Shown piece by piece: positions 7,585-16,152 of a stretch of DNA of 32,740 nucleotides. Source of the stretch: a bacterium. Its GTDB lineage: Bacteria; Cyanobacteriota; Vampirovibrionia; Obscuribacterales; JAKAZS01. A program made the position numbers and the translations under genes. The number at the start of each line of letters is the position of its first letter. Positions within the stretch are counted from its first letter, which is position 1. The notes under the pieces were generated by a model that saw only the letters and a program-made list of their open reading frames with translations, made no database searches and was not told the origin of the DNA. The stretch spans positions 1 through 32,740 of the forward strand of contig JAKAZS010000032.1 of NCBI GenBank assembly GCA_021815785.1, read 5' to 3'.

Positions 7585-9050
7585 GATACCTCAATTTCAA
7601 AGCTACGTTGCCAGGGAAGGGATAAATTTAAATGCTGTGGATCAAACTTAAGTATTTCACTAACCTTATTAAGATCTGCTGCCATTAAATTATTTAAAAA
7701 TTCATGTTGGTTAAGTAGTTTTTTGCCATTTAAAGTAGGTCTTATTTTTGCTTGCCAGACATAGTCATCAATAAGACGAATAAACAAGTTTTCTTTAACC
7801 GCCAAAGCAAAGGCTTCTTGGTCAGATTGCTGTAATCCACTAGCATAGCATATAGCTTGACTAAGAGCTGATCCTATACTATTACCAGCTGTGTTCCAGG
7901 CGCTAAAGCCAATTATTTTTGCAATAAGCTTTGGATTGTTTAATAATGCCTCGACAAGCTTTGGATCAGCACCATTAGCATAGGCCAAATCACAAAGAAC
8001 GATAGGATAATTAGTATTTTCAAGACAGTTAAGCGTAGCGGTTACATTTAAACTGGTATCAACAATATTATCCTTATCCTTGTAATCTAAAATGATATGA
8101 TCACCTTGAATTTGCATAGCGGTATGAACAACAATGTTTAATGGGTATGTGCTACTTTCTCCATTCATGAATAATGCTAATTGCTGTTTAAAAATCTCAG
8201 CAAAACTTGCTCCATCATATTTACCTATAATATTTTGACCGGAATCCAGTGCAAAATTAATATTTAAAAACGGACGCATTTGACCTAAATTATCAAATAT
8301 AACTTTAGCCATGAGTAAATTAGCAATTTCATCACAGCCTGGATAAATAAAAACTTTATGCCTTAACTTATGCTTACTTAACTTGTCCTGAATAATTTTG
8401 GTTTCCAGGGTATTCATCCCTATATTAGTACAGTCATCAATACCATAAATCAAAGTATTAATCTGACCACTTGCGACATAATCAATTAACTGTTCATTAA
8501 TCATATGATTAGTCAACCTAGTCGTTAAGTAATCTTGTTTAATATCGCTAGGAATATTTTTTTCCAATTCATTTAACTGAGTATTACCTTCTTGCGAAAG
8601 TCTTTCATTACTAGCCTCATAGAGCAATTTAGACCATAAAAATAATTCACGTCCATATTCCTGCCAGTATGGTTTTTCTTCAGTATTATCATAATTGTCA
8701 GAAATTCGCATAATACTAGATTGTGCAAAAAATGATTTATTCTTGGTGAGCTGCATCAAGTTAGTTAATCGAAGAATTAAATGAGCATAATCAAAATTAT
8801 GTCGGCGTGAATTTATTAAGCCACCATATAAAATGGTATCAAGACAAATTATACTATGATCAACATTATTGATTACTGATTGAAGCCAGTTAAGAATTTC
8901 ATCAACTTTAGCTAAGTCTGTCAATCCACCCAATGAATTTCGATCTGGCATAAACAGCTCAACATCAGCTAGTTTAGCTAATGTTTTAGCATAAGCATAA
9001 GTTATTGCTCGATTATCTAATGGAATTAAAGCTAATTTCAAACGATGCAT
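7578..9050 (-). CDS. DUF4127 family protein
   Basis: This 490-residue, apparently cytoplasmic protein has no signal peptide. It shows the conserved blocks I associate with DUF4127: PLDNRAITYAYAKTLA near the start, LDTILYGGLINSRR, SSIMRISDNYDNTEEKPYWQEYG, IYGIDDCTNIGMNTLE, YPGCDEIANLLMAK, DLAYANGADPKLVEAL and GFSAWNTAGNSIGSAL. The several invariant Asp, Glu, Arg and Asn residues in these blocks suggest an enzyme with a metal or polar active site, but no reaction is known to me. The gene sits 14 nt after the small exported protein and overlaps the protease start, so the three are likely co-transcribed. I infer a shared pathway, for example processing of an exported product. The N-terminal MHRLKLALIP start is consistent with the family. 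Confidence 0.85.
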   Translation of the reverse strand: MHRLKLALIPLDNRAITYAYAKTLAKLADVELFMPDRNSLGGLTDLAKVDEILNWLQSVINNVDHSIICLDTILYGGLINSRRHNFDYAHLILRLTNLMQLTKNKSFFAQSSIMRISDNYDNTEEKPYWQEYGRELFLWSKLLYEASNERLSQEGNTQLNELEKNIPSDIKQDYLTTRLTNHMINEQLIDYVASGQINTLIYGIDDCTNIGMNTLETKIIQDKLSKHKLRHKVFIYPGCDEIANLLMAKVIFDNLGQMRPFLNINFALDSGQNIIGKYDGASFAEIFKQQLALFMNGESSTYPLNIVVHTAMQIQGDHIILDYKDKDNIVDTSLNVTATLNCLENTNYPIVLCDLAYANGADPKLVEALLNNPKLIAKIIGFSAWNTAGNSIGSALSQAICYASGLQQSDQEAFALAVKENLFIRLIDDYVWQAKIRPTLNGKKLLNQHEFLNNLMAADLNKVSEILKFDPQHLNLSLPWQRSFEIEVSC

Positions 9051-9064
9051 TGAATTTATACCAA

Positions 9065-9748
9065 TTATTTAATTTCACCAATCGCCTTACCCGTACTAAC
9101 CCCTGGAAACATTATACCAGCCTGTTTATCAGGAACAAATTTTATACCTTTCTTTGCTTCCTCAACTAAATTCTGGACAATTACACCATTAAAATGTGGT
9201 ATCGGAACTTTTTCAGCAGTTATCGGTTCAGCAATTTCTAAATCACTAAAATCCGGCTTTGTCCAGGAAACCGCCACAAAATAAAGATACTGGCCAATAA
9301 GATCACCTTCAATAGGTATTTCCACCGCTAAATTATAAACGCCCGAACTAGGCACAACTCCAACTCCAACAACTTTTCGATCGACTCCTAGCCGAATTTT
9401 ATTACCTAAAATTGTGCTAGCACCACTATCGCGATCAGCCATGGCTAAAGCAACATAAGCACCTGGCCTAGCCTTAATAATAAAATCAGCAACACGACCA
9501 ATAAAAATTGTTCCTGGTAAATACAGCCTGGTATTACTAACTAAATTGCGATGAGTTATTACACTATTTAAAGTTATTGACTGATCAATTGTATTTGTAG
9601 CGTTATTGAATTGAATATGTGAATTAAACGGAGTTTTCAGTGTTTTAGACAAATTTACCGGACCATAGGTATCAGCAATTGGACTAGCCAGCACATTAAA
9701 ATTAAAGCATAAGCCAACACAAGTAAATATTAAAAACAGTTTAGACAT
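9065..9748 (-). CDS. Small exported protein of unknown function
   Basis: I chose ATG 9748 over an upstream TTG at 9787 because it gives a proper signal peptide (MSKLFLIFTCVGLCFNFNVLA, cleavage likely before SPIADT) and has a GGATAAAG just upstream. The mature protein of about 205 residues is beta-rich (TRLYLPGTIFIGRVADFIIKARPGAYVALAMADRD, then GVYNLAVEIPIEGDLIGQYLYFVAVSW), which suggests an immunoglobulin-like or jelly-roll sandwich, and it ends in a Lys/Gly-rich tail. I recognise no family. It is the first gene of the operon with DUF4127 and the protease, so it may be a substrate or periplasmic partner of the protease. Confidence 0.7.
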   Translation of the reverse strand: MSKLFLIFTCVGLCFNFNVLASPIADTYGPVNLSKTLKTPFNSHIQFNNATNTIDQSITLNSVITHRNLVSNTRLYLPGTIFIGRVADFIIKARPGAYVALAMADRDSGASTILGNKIRLGVDRKVVGVGVVPSSGVYNLAVEIPIEGDLIGQYLYFVAVSWTKPDFSDLEIAEPITAEKVPIPHFNGVIVQNLVEEAKKGIKFVPDKQAGIMFPGVSTGKAIGEIK

Positions 9749-9910
9749 CTTTATCCGCAAAACACCGGTAATTATTTTATTACACAATACAAATTATATT
9801 AAGCATAAGTGAGAAATACAATTAAGGCATTAAATCACCTTAAAAATTTAAAATAATTATATATAATCATATTAGGTAAGTTTTAATATAATTATCAACA
9901 ATAAAGAAAT

Positions 9911-10156
9911 ATGCCTGTATCAAATATAACCCAACCAGCCCAGCCAACTAATAACATCGTTCAAGACAGTATCTGGCTCATTGAAGCAATTTTGATAGCT
10001 ATTAGTTTTCACGTGTTAATGGTTCCTGTTATTTGGATTATGGGATTTGTTTTACCTTTTCCGCATCCTCAACCCAAATTAACCAGTTATGAAATAAACC
10101 TAAAAAATTTCAAAGTAGATGTCAAGACAATTAAAACTACAGAAATAATAAAATAA
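9911..10156 (+). CDS. Small single-span membrane protein, diverging from the DUF4127 operon
   Basis: It is 81 residues long. A cytoplasmic N-terminus is followed by one hydrophobic segment (IEAILIAISFHVLMVPVIWIMGFVLPF, residues about 24-50), then a Pro-containing, Lys-rich tail. The layout, with a His in the span and prolines straight after it, recalls the membrane anchor of TonB-like proteins, but there is no TonB C-terminal domain, so this could be a lone anchor or something unrelated. The start at 9911 has only a weak ribosome-binding site (AAAGAAAT). It shares a 160-bp AT-rich divergent region with the exported-protein gene on the other strand. Confidence 0.5.
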   Translation: MPVSNITQPAQPTNNIVQDSIWLIEAILIAISFHVLMVPVIWIMGFVLPFPHPQPKLTSYEINLKNFKVDVKTIKTTEIIK

Positions 10157-10430
10157 AACTATTTTAATGTTGCGCGAACCAAATAAGATATTTTAACTCG
10201 ATTGCATATTCAATAAATATTTATTTTACATTTCAACCACTTAATCATAATATAAAAGCAATATTTAAACCACATCTAGTACGAGAGCAAAAATACAGTT
10301 TATGAAATTAAAAAATTAGCTTAGAATAAAAGGTTTAAAGGTTCTTTAAAATTTCATTTGACAAGATCCTGACTTTTTGCTTAAAAATAACAATACCGTA
10401 AGTATTTTATTGGGTTTTATCATAAAACGA
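10157..10430. other. Intergenic region before recJ
   Basis: AT-rich, with no frame or RNA gene that I can support. It contains a 14-bp perfect palindrome (10212-10225) and the candidate recJ promoter at 10358-10386. Confidence 0.5.
10358..10386 (+). promoter_or_regulatory. Candidate recJ promoter
   Basis: A perfect -35 TTGACA (10358-10363) is followed after 17 nt by TTAAAA (10381-10386), a weak -10. Transcription would start near 10393, which argues against the TTG at 10377 and for the ATG pair at 10431/10434 as recJ start. Confidence 0.4.
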
Positions 10431-13028
10431 ATGATGGCTAGCGTAAACAATCTATCAATATACGGAAATTACTGGGATCTGCCTGAAGATACCAATATAC
10501 CAAATGAAATATTCCAAGCCGCCTATGAGGATAAATTACTAGCTAAAATACTACTGCGCCGAGGCTTTAATAGTATTGAAAAAATAAATAGTTTTTTCAA
10601 TTTAACTGATTATGAAATGATTTCTGGGTTTGAATTGCCTAATATGCAACAGGCTTGCACTACGACCATTGAAACCATGGCCAAAAATGTAAACATTACT
10701 GTTTACGGTGATTATGATGTCGATGGGATTACCGGCGCCAGTGTACTAAAACTTTTATTTAAATATTTAAAATATGAAAATGTTAATTATTATATTCCTA
10801 ATCGTTTTACCGATGGTTATGGACTTAACACTAAAGCAATTACTAATATTATCAGTAAGCAAAAAGCTAAATTAATCATAACCTGCGACTGTGGCGTAGC
10901 CAATCTAAATGAAATTGCTTTTGCTAAAAGCTTCGGTGCCAAAACAATTGTTTTAGACCATCACAATATGGCCCAAACTTTGCCAGAGGCTGCCGCCATT
11001 GTTCATCCCAAACTGCTCAAAGATACAAGTCATGGTTTGTATAATTTATCAGGAGTAGGTGTAGCTTTTAAGTTTGCCCAAAGCATGCTGGAAATTCACA
11101 ACTTAAGTGAAGCTTTAGAAGACTTCTATGAATATGCAGCACTTGGATTGATTGCTGATATGGTACCTTTAACTAAAGAAAATCGCTATATTGTAAATAA
11201 AGGTTTAAATAAATTTGCTACCACTAATAAACCAGGCTTAAAAGCATTAATTGAACAAACGCAAAATAATTCTAAAGGCGATCTGGTTGGCTATAATATC
11301 GCACCTAAAATAAATGCGGCCGGTCGATTAAGCGATGGCTTCAAAGCCCTTGAACTGCTTACCACGCAAGATCCAATACGAGCTAGCGAACTATCCCAAG
11401 AATTACAGTCTGAAAATATTAAACGACAGGAATTAACTGAAAATATTTTTAATGACGCTAATTTAACCGTTGAAAAACTTCTTCGACAAAAAGAAAAATT
11501 GAATGTTATTGCAATCTTTAAAGAAAATTGGCATCATGGCGTTGTCGGTATTGTAGCGACAAGATTACTTGAAAAATATAAATTACCAGTTTTTATCGGT
11601 GAAATCATGCCTGATACCCAAATAGTTAAAGGTTCAGCGCGTGGCTATGAACAGTTTGATCTTTATGAAGCCTTAAATCATTCTCAATCAAGCCTGCTTA
11701 AATGGGGTGGTCATAAAGTAGCGGCGGGCTTTACCTTTAAACTTGAGGAATTATCCAATTTTCAAACTTTGCTAGCTCAATATGCCAAGATTCGCTTAGA
11801 ACAATTCAACGAACCAAATAAATTAGTTATTGATACTATTATCGAAAAAACCGATCTTGATTTACAAAATTTCCGCAATTTTGAAAAACTGGCTCCTTTT
11901 GGCATGTCTAATCCAAAACCACAAGTATTAATTAAAAACATTACCTGTTTAGATAATTTTTGGCTAGGCAAAACCAAACAACATCTTAAATTAACCTTAA
12001 TTAATGATAATAATGAAAAATTCGAATCTTTTATCTGGAATTGCCGATCGGCTTATCCAAAACCTGGCGATACAATTGACCTGGTTTTTATTCCCGAAAT
12101 CAAAACCTATAAAAACAAGGCTAAGCTAAATATGATTTTTCAGGACTGGAAACTAGTAAGTACCTATAATGAAAATCATCAACTAACATACGAAGCAGAT
12201 ATTGATACCATAAACTTAAGCAGTAAAGAAGTTAGTAATCCAAAAAGTTCTGAGCCTAATCATTTAGAACCCAAAGTGCCGGTCAGTATAACACCAACAC
12301 AATCAGTTCGAATTAACAGCCTGGTTTTTCAAAAACAGACCTGGAAAGATCTTAGATTTACCAACAATGCTAACGAAATCATTTACCAAGGTTATCAAAA
12401 ACTTGGTGATAATTTAGCGGTTTTTGCCGAGCAAGAACATAAAGATATAAAATTTCCCACCCTAACACGTTTAGACATTGGTCAAGTATCTCATTTAGTC
12501 TTCCTGGATTTTCCACCGACCCCTGAAATCTTTAAAGACATAATTACTAATAGTCAAACACAGAACATTTTTCTAGTCAGCCCAACTGAATACCCTTTAG
12601 ATAATCCAGTTTTATTAATCAAACAGTTAACTGGTATCTGTCGTTATATCATTAACAAACTTTCCGGGGTTGTTAATATTAATAAAATGGCCAGCAAACT
12701 TCAAACTTCAACTGAAGCTATTATCACTGGATTAAAAATTTTAAACCAGGTTAATATTTTTGACTGGTATAATGAAGATGATGAAATATTTTTAGACCAA
12801 TTGGATACAGGTACCATTGATAAAATTGATCCTACACTGTTTAAAGAACTAGAAACCACAATAAACTCCATTTCAACATTCCGTCATTACTTAAAAACTA
12901 CCAATTTAAATGATATAGCCAAAGGCTTATTTACAAATAAGATAAACCTTCACAATCCACAATATGATGAAACTGATCTGGATAAGCTTCATGCACTTAA
13001 AAATATAAAAACTATTTCCAGTATTTAA
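10431..13028 (+). CDS. recJ: Single-stranded-DNA exonuclease RecJ, long form
   Basis: RecJ degrades single-stranded DNA 5' to 3' in recombination and mismatch or base-excision repair. The DHH phosphoesterase motifs are clear (numbered from ATG 10431): DYDVDG at 94-99, TCDCG near 151, DHH at 176-178. Further blocks are INAAGRLSDG, NWHHGVVGIVATRL and GGHKVAAGFTF of the DHHA1 domain, then the OB-fold part (KLAPFGMSNPKP...). The protein is 865 residues, well beyond the 560-580 of the E. coli type. About 300 C-terminal residues follow the core and include a winged-helix-like stretch (NINKMASKLQTSTEAIITGLKIL). Long RecJ proteins occur in Firmicutes and others. The start is uncertain: no ribosome-binding site precedes either ATG. 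apt follows on the same strand after 115 nt. Confidence 0.93.
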   Translation: MMASVNNLSIYGNYWDLPEDTNIPNEIFQAAYEDKLLAKILLRRGFNSIEKINSFFNLTDYEMISGFELPNMQQACTTTIETMAKNVNITVYGDYDVDGITGASVLKLLFKYLKYENVNYYIPNRFTDGYGLNTKAITNIISKQKAKLIITCDCGVANLNEIAFAKSFGAKTIVLDHHNMAQTLPEAAAIVHPKLLKDTSHGLYNLSGVGVAFKFAQSMLEIHNLSEALEDFYEYAALGLIADMVPLTKENRYIVNKGLNKFATTNKPGLKALIEQTQNNSKGDLVGYNIAPKINAAGRLSDGFKALELLTTQDPIRASELSQELQSENIKRQELTENIFNDANLTVEKLLRQKEKLNVIAIFKENWHHGVVGIVATRLLEKYKLPVFIGEIMPDTQIVKGSARGYEQFDLYEALNHSQSSLLKWGGHKVAAGFTFKLEELSNFQTLLAQYAKIRLEQFNEPNKLVIDTIIEKTDLDLQNFRNFEKLAPFGMSNPKPQVLIKNITCLDNFWLGKTKQHLKLTLINDNNEKFESFIWNCRSAYPKPGDTIDLVFIPEIKTYKNKAKLNMIFQDWKLVSTYNENHQLTYEADIDTINLSSKEVSNPKSSEPNHLEPKVPVSITPTQSVRINSLVFQKQTWKDLRFTNNANEIIYQGYQKLGDNLAVFAEQEHKDIKFPTLTRLDIGQVSHLVFLDFPPTPEIFKDIITNSQTQNIFLVSPTEYPLDNPVLLIKQLTGICRYIINKLSGVVNINKMASKLQTSTEAIITGLKILNQVNIFDWYNEDDEIFLDQLDTGTIDKIDPTLFKELETTINSISTFRHYLKTTNLNDIAKGLFTNKINLHNPQYDETDLDKLHALKNIKTISSI

Positions 13029-13143
13029 ATATAAATTAAAACAAAATTTAAGCTCTAAATGTGCTAAACTAATATGTTGTTCTGAGATTTACACAAGACT
13101 AAATAATGTCAATAGAACTTAAATAAACAATTAAGGTAAAGTA

Positions 13144-13683
13144 ATGAATATAAGCATACAAAATGACACGTTCCTTAAATCAACTATCCGCGATGTCCCA
13201 GATTTTCCAAAGCCTGGAATAATTTTTAAAGATATAACCACTTTAACCGGGAATGACAAGGCCTTTACAATTGCCTGCTCGCAAATGGCTCAATTATGCA
13301 AACCACTCAATCCAAGTAAAATCCTAGGAATAGAGTCTCGAGGCTTTATATTTGCCTCCACCATTGCTTATATACTAAATATTGGCTTTGTCCCTATCCG
13401 CAAAAAGGGCAAACTGCCAGCTAGTGTTATTCAAGAAGAATATCAGCTTGAATATGGCACTGACATTTTAGAAATTCACAAAGATGCACTATCGGTATCG
13501 GACAAAGTAATTATTGTTGATGATGTTTTAGCTACTGGTGGCACTATGCTTGCCAGTCTTAATTTAGTCAAAAAGTTAAACGCTACAACCATCGCTGCCT
13601 GTTTTCTGGTTGAATTAACTTTTCTTAACGGCAAGGATAAGTTACCAGCCAGCCAGCAATTAATCAGTCTCTTAAAATATTAG
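13144..13683 (+). CDS. apt: Adenine phosphoribosyltransferase
   Basis: It salvages adenine, making AMP and pyrophosphate from adenine and PRPP in the cytoplasm. The 179-residue length is normal for the family. The N-terminal RDVPDFPKPGIIFKDIT block, the IESRGFIF block and the PRPP-binding loop VIIVDDVLATGGTMLA (residues 122-137) are diagnostic. AAGG sits 7-8 nt before the ATG. recJ-apt adjacency is seen in other bacteria. The 3' end faces the convergent exporter operon across 231 nt. Confidence 0.95.
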   Translation: MNISIQNDTFLKSTIRDVPDFPKPGIIFKDITTLTGNDKAFTIACSQMAQLCKPLNPSKILGIESRGFIFASTIAYILNIGFVPIRKKGKLPASVIQEEYQLEYGTDILEIHKDALSVSDKVIIVDDVLATGGTMLASLNLVKKLNATTIAACFLVELTFLNGKDKLPASQQLISLLKY

Positions 13684-13914
13684 CCAAATAAAAACACAGT
13701 GCCACTTGTTGATTTCGACATAAGTAAATTGTTGCACTTAGATATAAAAGTTTTCTTGTCGCGTTATAAGAAAGTCCGTTGATAAGTCTACATTATTTAG
13801 AAAATTTCACTGACGCAAGCCTAGCATTTAAAATTTATTTGTCGATTTGTTACCGGACTTATCTATATATTAAAAATTTATGATCTAGTCCAAATATTAG
13901 CTATTAGCCAATAA
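13684..13914. other. Convergent intergenic region between apt and the exporter operon
   Basis: No gene. An 8-bp arm GATAAGTC near 13784 can pair with GACTTATC near 13855 over a long loop, and an overlapping AAGTCCG/CGGACTT pairing is also possible. There is no classical hairpin plus T-run, so I do not call a terminator. Confidence 0.35.
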
Positions 13915-15027
13915 CTAATTTAACTGTTTACGGAATTTATTAGTACTTATGGCTAAAAAGAATATGGCCATAATAATTTGTGGAAGTATTTGCGGCCATA
14001 AAATATCTAAGCCAACACCTTTAAGCAAAATGCCTTTAATGCAGATAATATAATATCTTAAGGGATCCAATAAGGAAAGAGTCTGAAACGGTTCAGGAAT
14101 ACTTTCTAAAGGTGCAATAGCCCCTGACAATTGCATAAGCGGTAGTGAAATAAAAAACGACATTAACATAGCCTGTCTTTGATTTGTAGATATGGTAGCT
14201 AGTGCAATGCCAATAGAAAGTACAATTAAAATTGCCAAAAATGAAACTAATAAAAAATCAAACAAATTCCCTTTAAATGGAACTTTAAAAAACACATAAC
14301 CTATAGCCAAACCGATTAAAACATTAATAAATAAAACAACAATTAAAGGAATGATTTTAGCCAGTAAAATTTCACCCGTACTAAGTGGTACCATTAGCAA
14401 CTGGTCTAAAGTCCCAGTTTCACGCTCACTTAATAAGGCTGATGATGAAACCAAAATACCAATTATGGTTAAAACCATGCCAATAACGCCTGGCGAAAAA
14501 AACCAGGAGGCTAGAAGCCCTGGATTATATAAAAAAGTCGCCTTATTAACAATGGACGGATAGATTCTAGCATTATTAATATTAATACTGCTACCATAAT
14601 TAAAAAATATCTGATTAAGGTAACCGTTAGCAATATTAGCCGTATTAGCATCAACACCATCTAACAATACTTGAACTTGGGCAATTTTATTTTCCTTAAA
14701 ATTTCGCTCAAAATCAGGATTAATAATAATTCCGGTATCAATATCACCATTAATAATTTTATTAACTAACGATGTTTCACTACCACCACTTACCTTAAGA
14801 TCAAACACACCATTTTCAACTATTAATGAAATTAATTCACGCGTAATATTAGTATGGCAATAGTCGATAACTGCCAGTTTTAAATGCTTGGCTTCAGGAT
14901 CAAGTGCAAGCCCATAAAGAAATTGCTGTAATAATGGAATAACCAGTAAAAAATATAACAATTGACGATTACGCAGTAACTGCTGGAATTCTTTAATTAA
15001 AAGAGCAAAAAAGTTAGAATGTAACAT
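13915..15027 (-). CDS. ybhR: ABC-2 type transporter permease (second of the pair, YbhR-like)
   Basis: This is the 370-residue membrane subunit of an ABC exporter. An N-terminal membrane span (LLYFLLVIPLLQQFLYG) is followed by a periplasmic domain of about 150 residues, then five hydrophobic segments. The hallmark ABC-2 block SALLSERETGTLDQLLMVPLSTGEILLAKIIP lies near residues 198-228. The start lies 2 nt after the stop of the first permease, so the pair is co-translated. By analogy with YbhGFSR it pairs with the other permease to form a hetero-dimeric pore served by the double ATPase. Substrate cannot be told; drug or cation efflux is reported for the E. coli system. Confidence 0.85.
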   Translation of the reverse strand: MLHSNFFALLIKEFQQLLRNRQLLYFLLVIPLLQQFLYGLALDPEAKHLKLAVIDYCHTNITRELISLIVENGVFDLKVSGGSETSLVNKIINGDIDTGIIINPDFERNFKENKIAQVQVLLDGVDANTANIANGYLNQIFFNYGSSININNARIYPSIVNKATFLYNPGLLASWFFSPGVIGMVLTIIGILVSSSALLSERETGTLDQLLMVPLSTGEILLAKIIPLIVVLFINVLIGLAIGYVFFKVPFKGNLFDFLLVSFLAILIVLSIGIALATISTNQRQAMLMSFFISLPLMQLSGAIAPLESIPEPFQTLSLLDPLRYYIICIKGILLKGVGLDILWPQILPQIIMAIFFLAISTNKFRKQLN

Positions 15028-15029
15028 AA

Positions 15030-16142
15030 TTATTTGTTTAATTGCATAGATTTAAGATTATTAACCGCTAAAAAAATAAGTAAAAGTCCTTGAGAAATTA
15101 AAAACGTTGTTATATATAGATGACTATCTAAAGCATCTCCACGCAGGAAAAAGTTACGTAATGCTTCAATAAAATATCGAGCTGGAACAAGATAGGATAA
15201 TAAACTTATTGGGTAAATAATATTATGAATTGGATAAATAAACCCTGATAATAACATACTACCAAGAAAGCCAACTGGCCCTACAACTTGTAAAGTAGCC
15301 ATCTGATTATTTACTCGAGTACCTACTAAAGTTCCAAAACTAACACCGGTTAAAATAAAGAAAACTGAATTTAAAATAAAAGTTACAATATTACCAACAA
15401 TTACAAGTTTAAAAAGAAAAATTGCTAATAGTATAACCAATAAAAATTCTAAATAACCAATTATAAAATAAGCCAGAATTTTACCTAGGATTAATTCACT
15501 AGCTTTTATACTTGAAGCATATAAGAGTAATATCGTACCTTGCTCTTTTTCCCGAACTAAAGCAAAAGAAGCTAATAGTGCTGGAAAGATCCAGGTTACA
15601 ACTGCGATAGCGCCCGGAACAATAAACAAAGCCTCCTTCCGGCCTGGATTAAACCAGATTCGACTGACCGGCGTGATTAAACTAATTGAATGAGGCAATT
15701 TTTCTTGAATTAAAAATAAATTAGTTAAGGCAAAAAAACTATTTTTGATAATTCTGGCATTATTAATATCACTACCATCAATTAAGATTTCAATATTAGC
15801 AGTATTATTACTTAAAATTTTACGACTAAAATCCGGCAAAATTACTATGCTAGCCTTAGCTAAATTTTCAGCTAATGGCATAATAACATTATCACCGTTA
15901 TAAGAACTAGGTATAAAATCAGCGGTGGCAAAAATGCTATCTATAAAATCTCGGCTTAATTTACTGTTATCATAATTAAAAATGGCAATAGGAATATTTT
16001 TAGCTTCTAGTCGTGTGGCAAAACCATACATAATCAAAGCAAACACCGGTAAAATAAAAGCCAGTTTTACGCTTAAAGTATCACGACGGAATTGAATTAT
16101 TTCTTTGACAGCTTGAGCTATAATACGCTTAAGATTAGGCAT
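15030..16142 (-). CDS. ybhS: ABC-2 type transporter permease (first of the pair, YbhS-like)
   Basis: It has the same topology as its neighbour: an N-terminal span (LAFILPVFALIMYGFA), a large periplasmic loop with NIPIAIFNYDNSKLSRDFIDS, and a C-terminal membrane block including FALVREKEQGTILLLYASSIKASELILGKIL. I chose ATG 16142 (MPNLKRIIAQ) because AAGGA sits 8 nt upstream and overlaps the ATPase stop. The longer frame from 16187 would overlap the ATPase by 35 nt and add a non-conserved Lys/Leu leader. The length from this start is 370 residues, the same as the second permease. The two share the ABC-2 layout but are clearly diverged. Confidence 0.85.
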   Translation of the reverse strand: MPNLKRIIAQAVKEIIQFRRDTLSVKLAFILPVFALIMYGFATRLEAKNIPIAIFNYDNSKLSRDFIDSIFATADFIPSSYNGDNVIMPLAENLAKASIVILPDFSRKILSNNTANIEILIDGSDINNARIIKNSFFALTNLFLIQEKLPHSISLITPVSRIWFNPGRKEALFIVPGAIAVVTWIFPALLASFALVREKEQGTILLLYASSIKASELILGKILAYFIIGYLEFLLVILLAIFLFKLVIVGNIVTFILNSVFFILTGVSFGTLVGTRVNNQMATLQVVGPVGFLGSMLLSGFIYPIHNIIYPISLLSYLVPARYFIEALRNFFLRGDALDSHLYITTFLISQGLLLIFLAVNNLKSMQLNK

Positions 16143-16152
16143 AATTTTATCC

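Noticed and set aside
10157..10376. tRNA gene before recJ
   Set aside because: I looked for acceptor and T-arm signatures here and in the other gaps and found none.
10377..10430. RecJ start at TTG 10377
   Set aside because: It would overlap the -10 of the candidate promoter and add a non-conserved leader; ATG 10431 is preferred.
13770..13865. Structured small RNA or terminator between apt and the exporter operon
   Set aside because: Two competing 7-8 bp pairings over a long loop, without a T-run or any compact hairpin; too weak to call.
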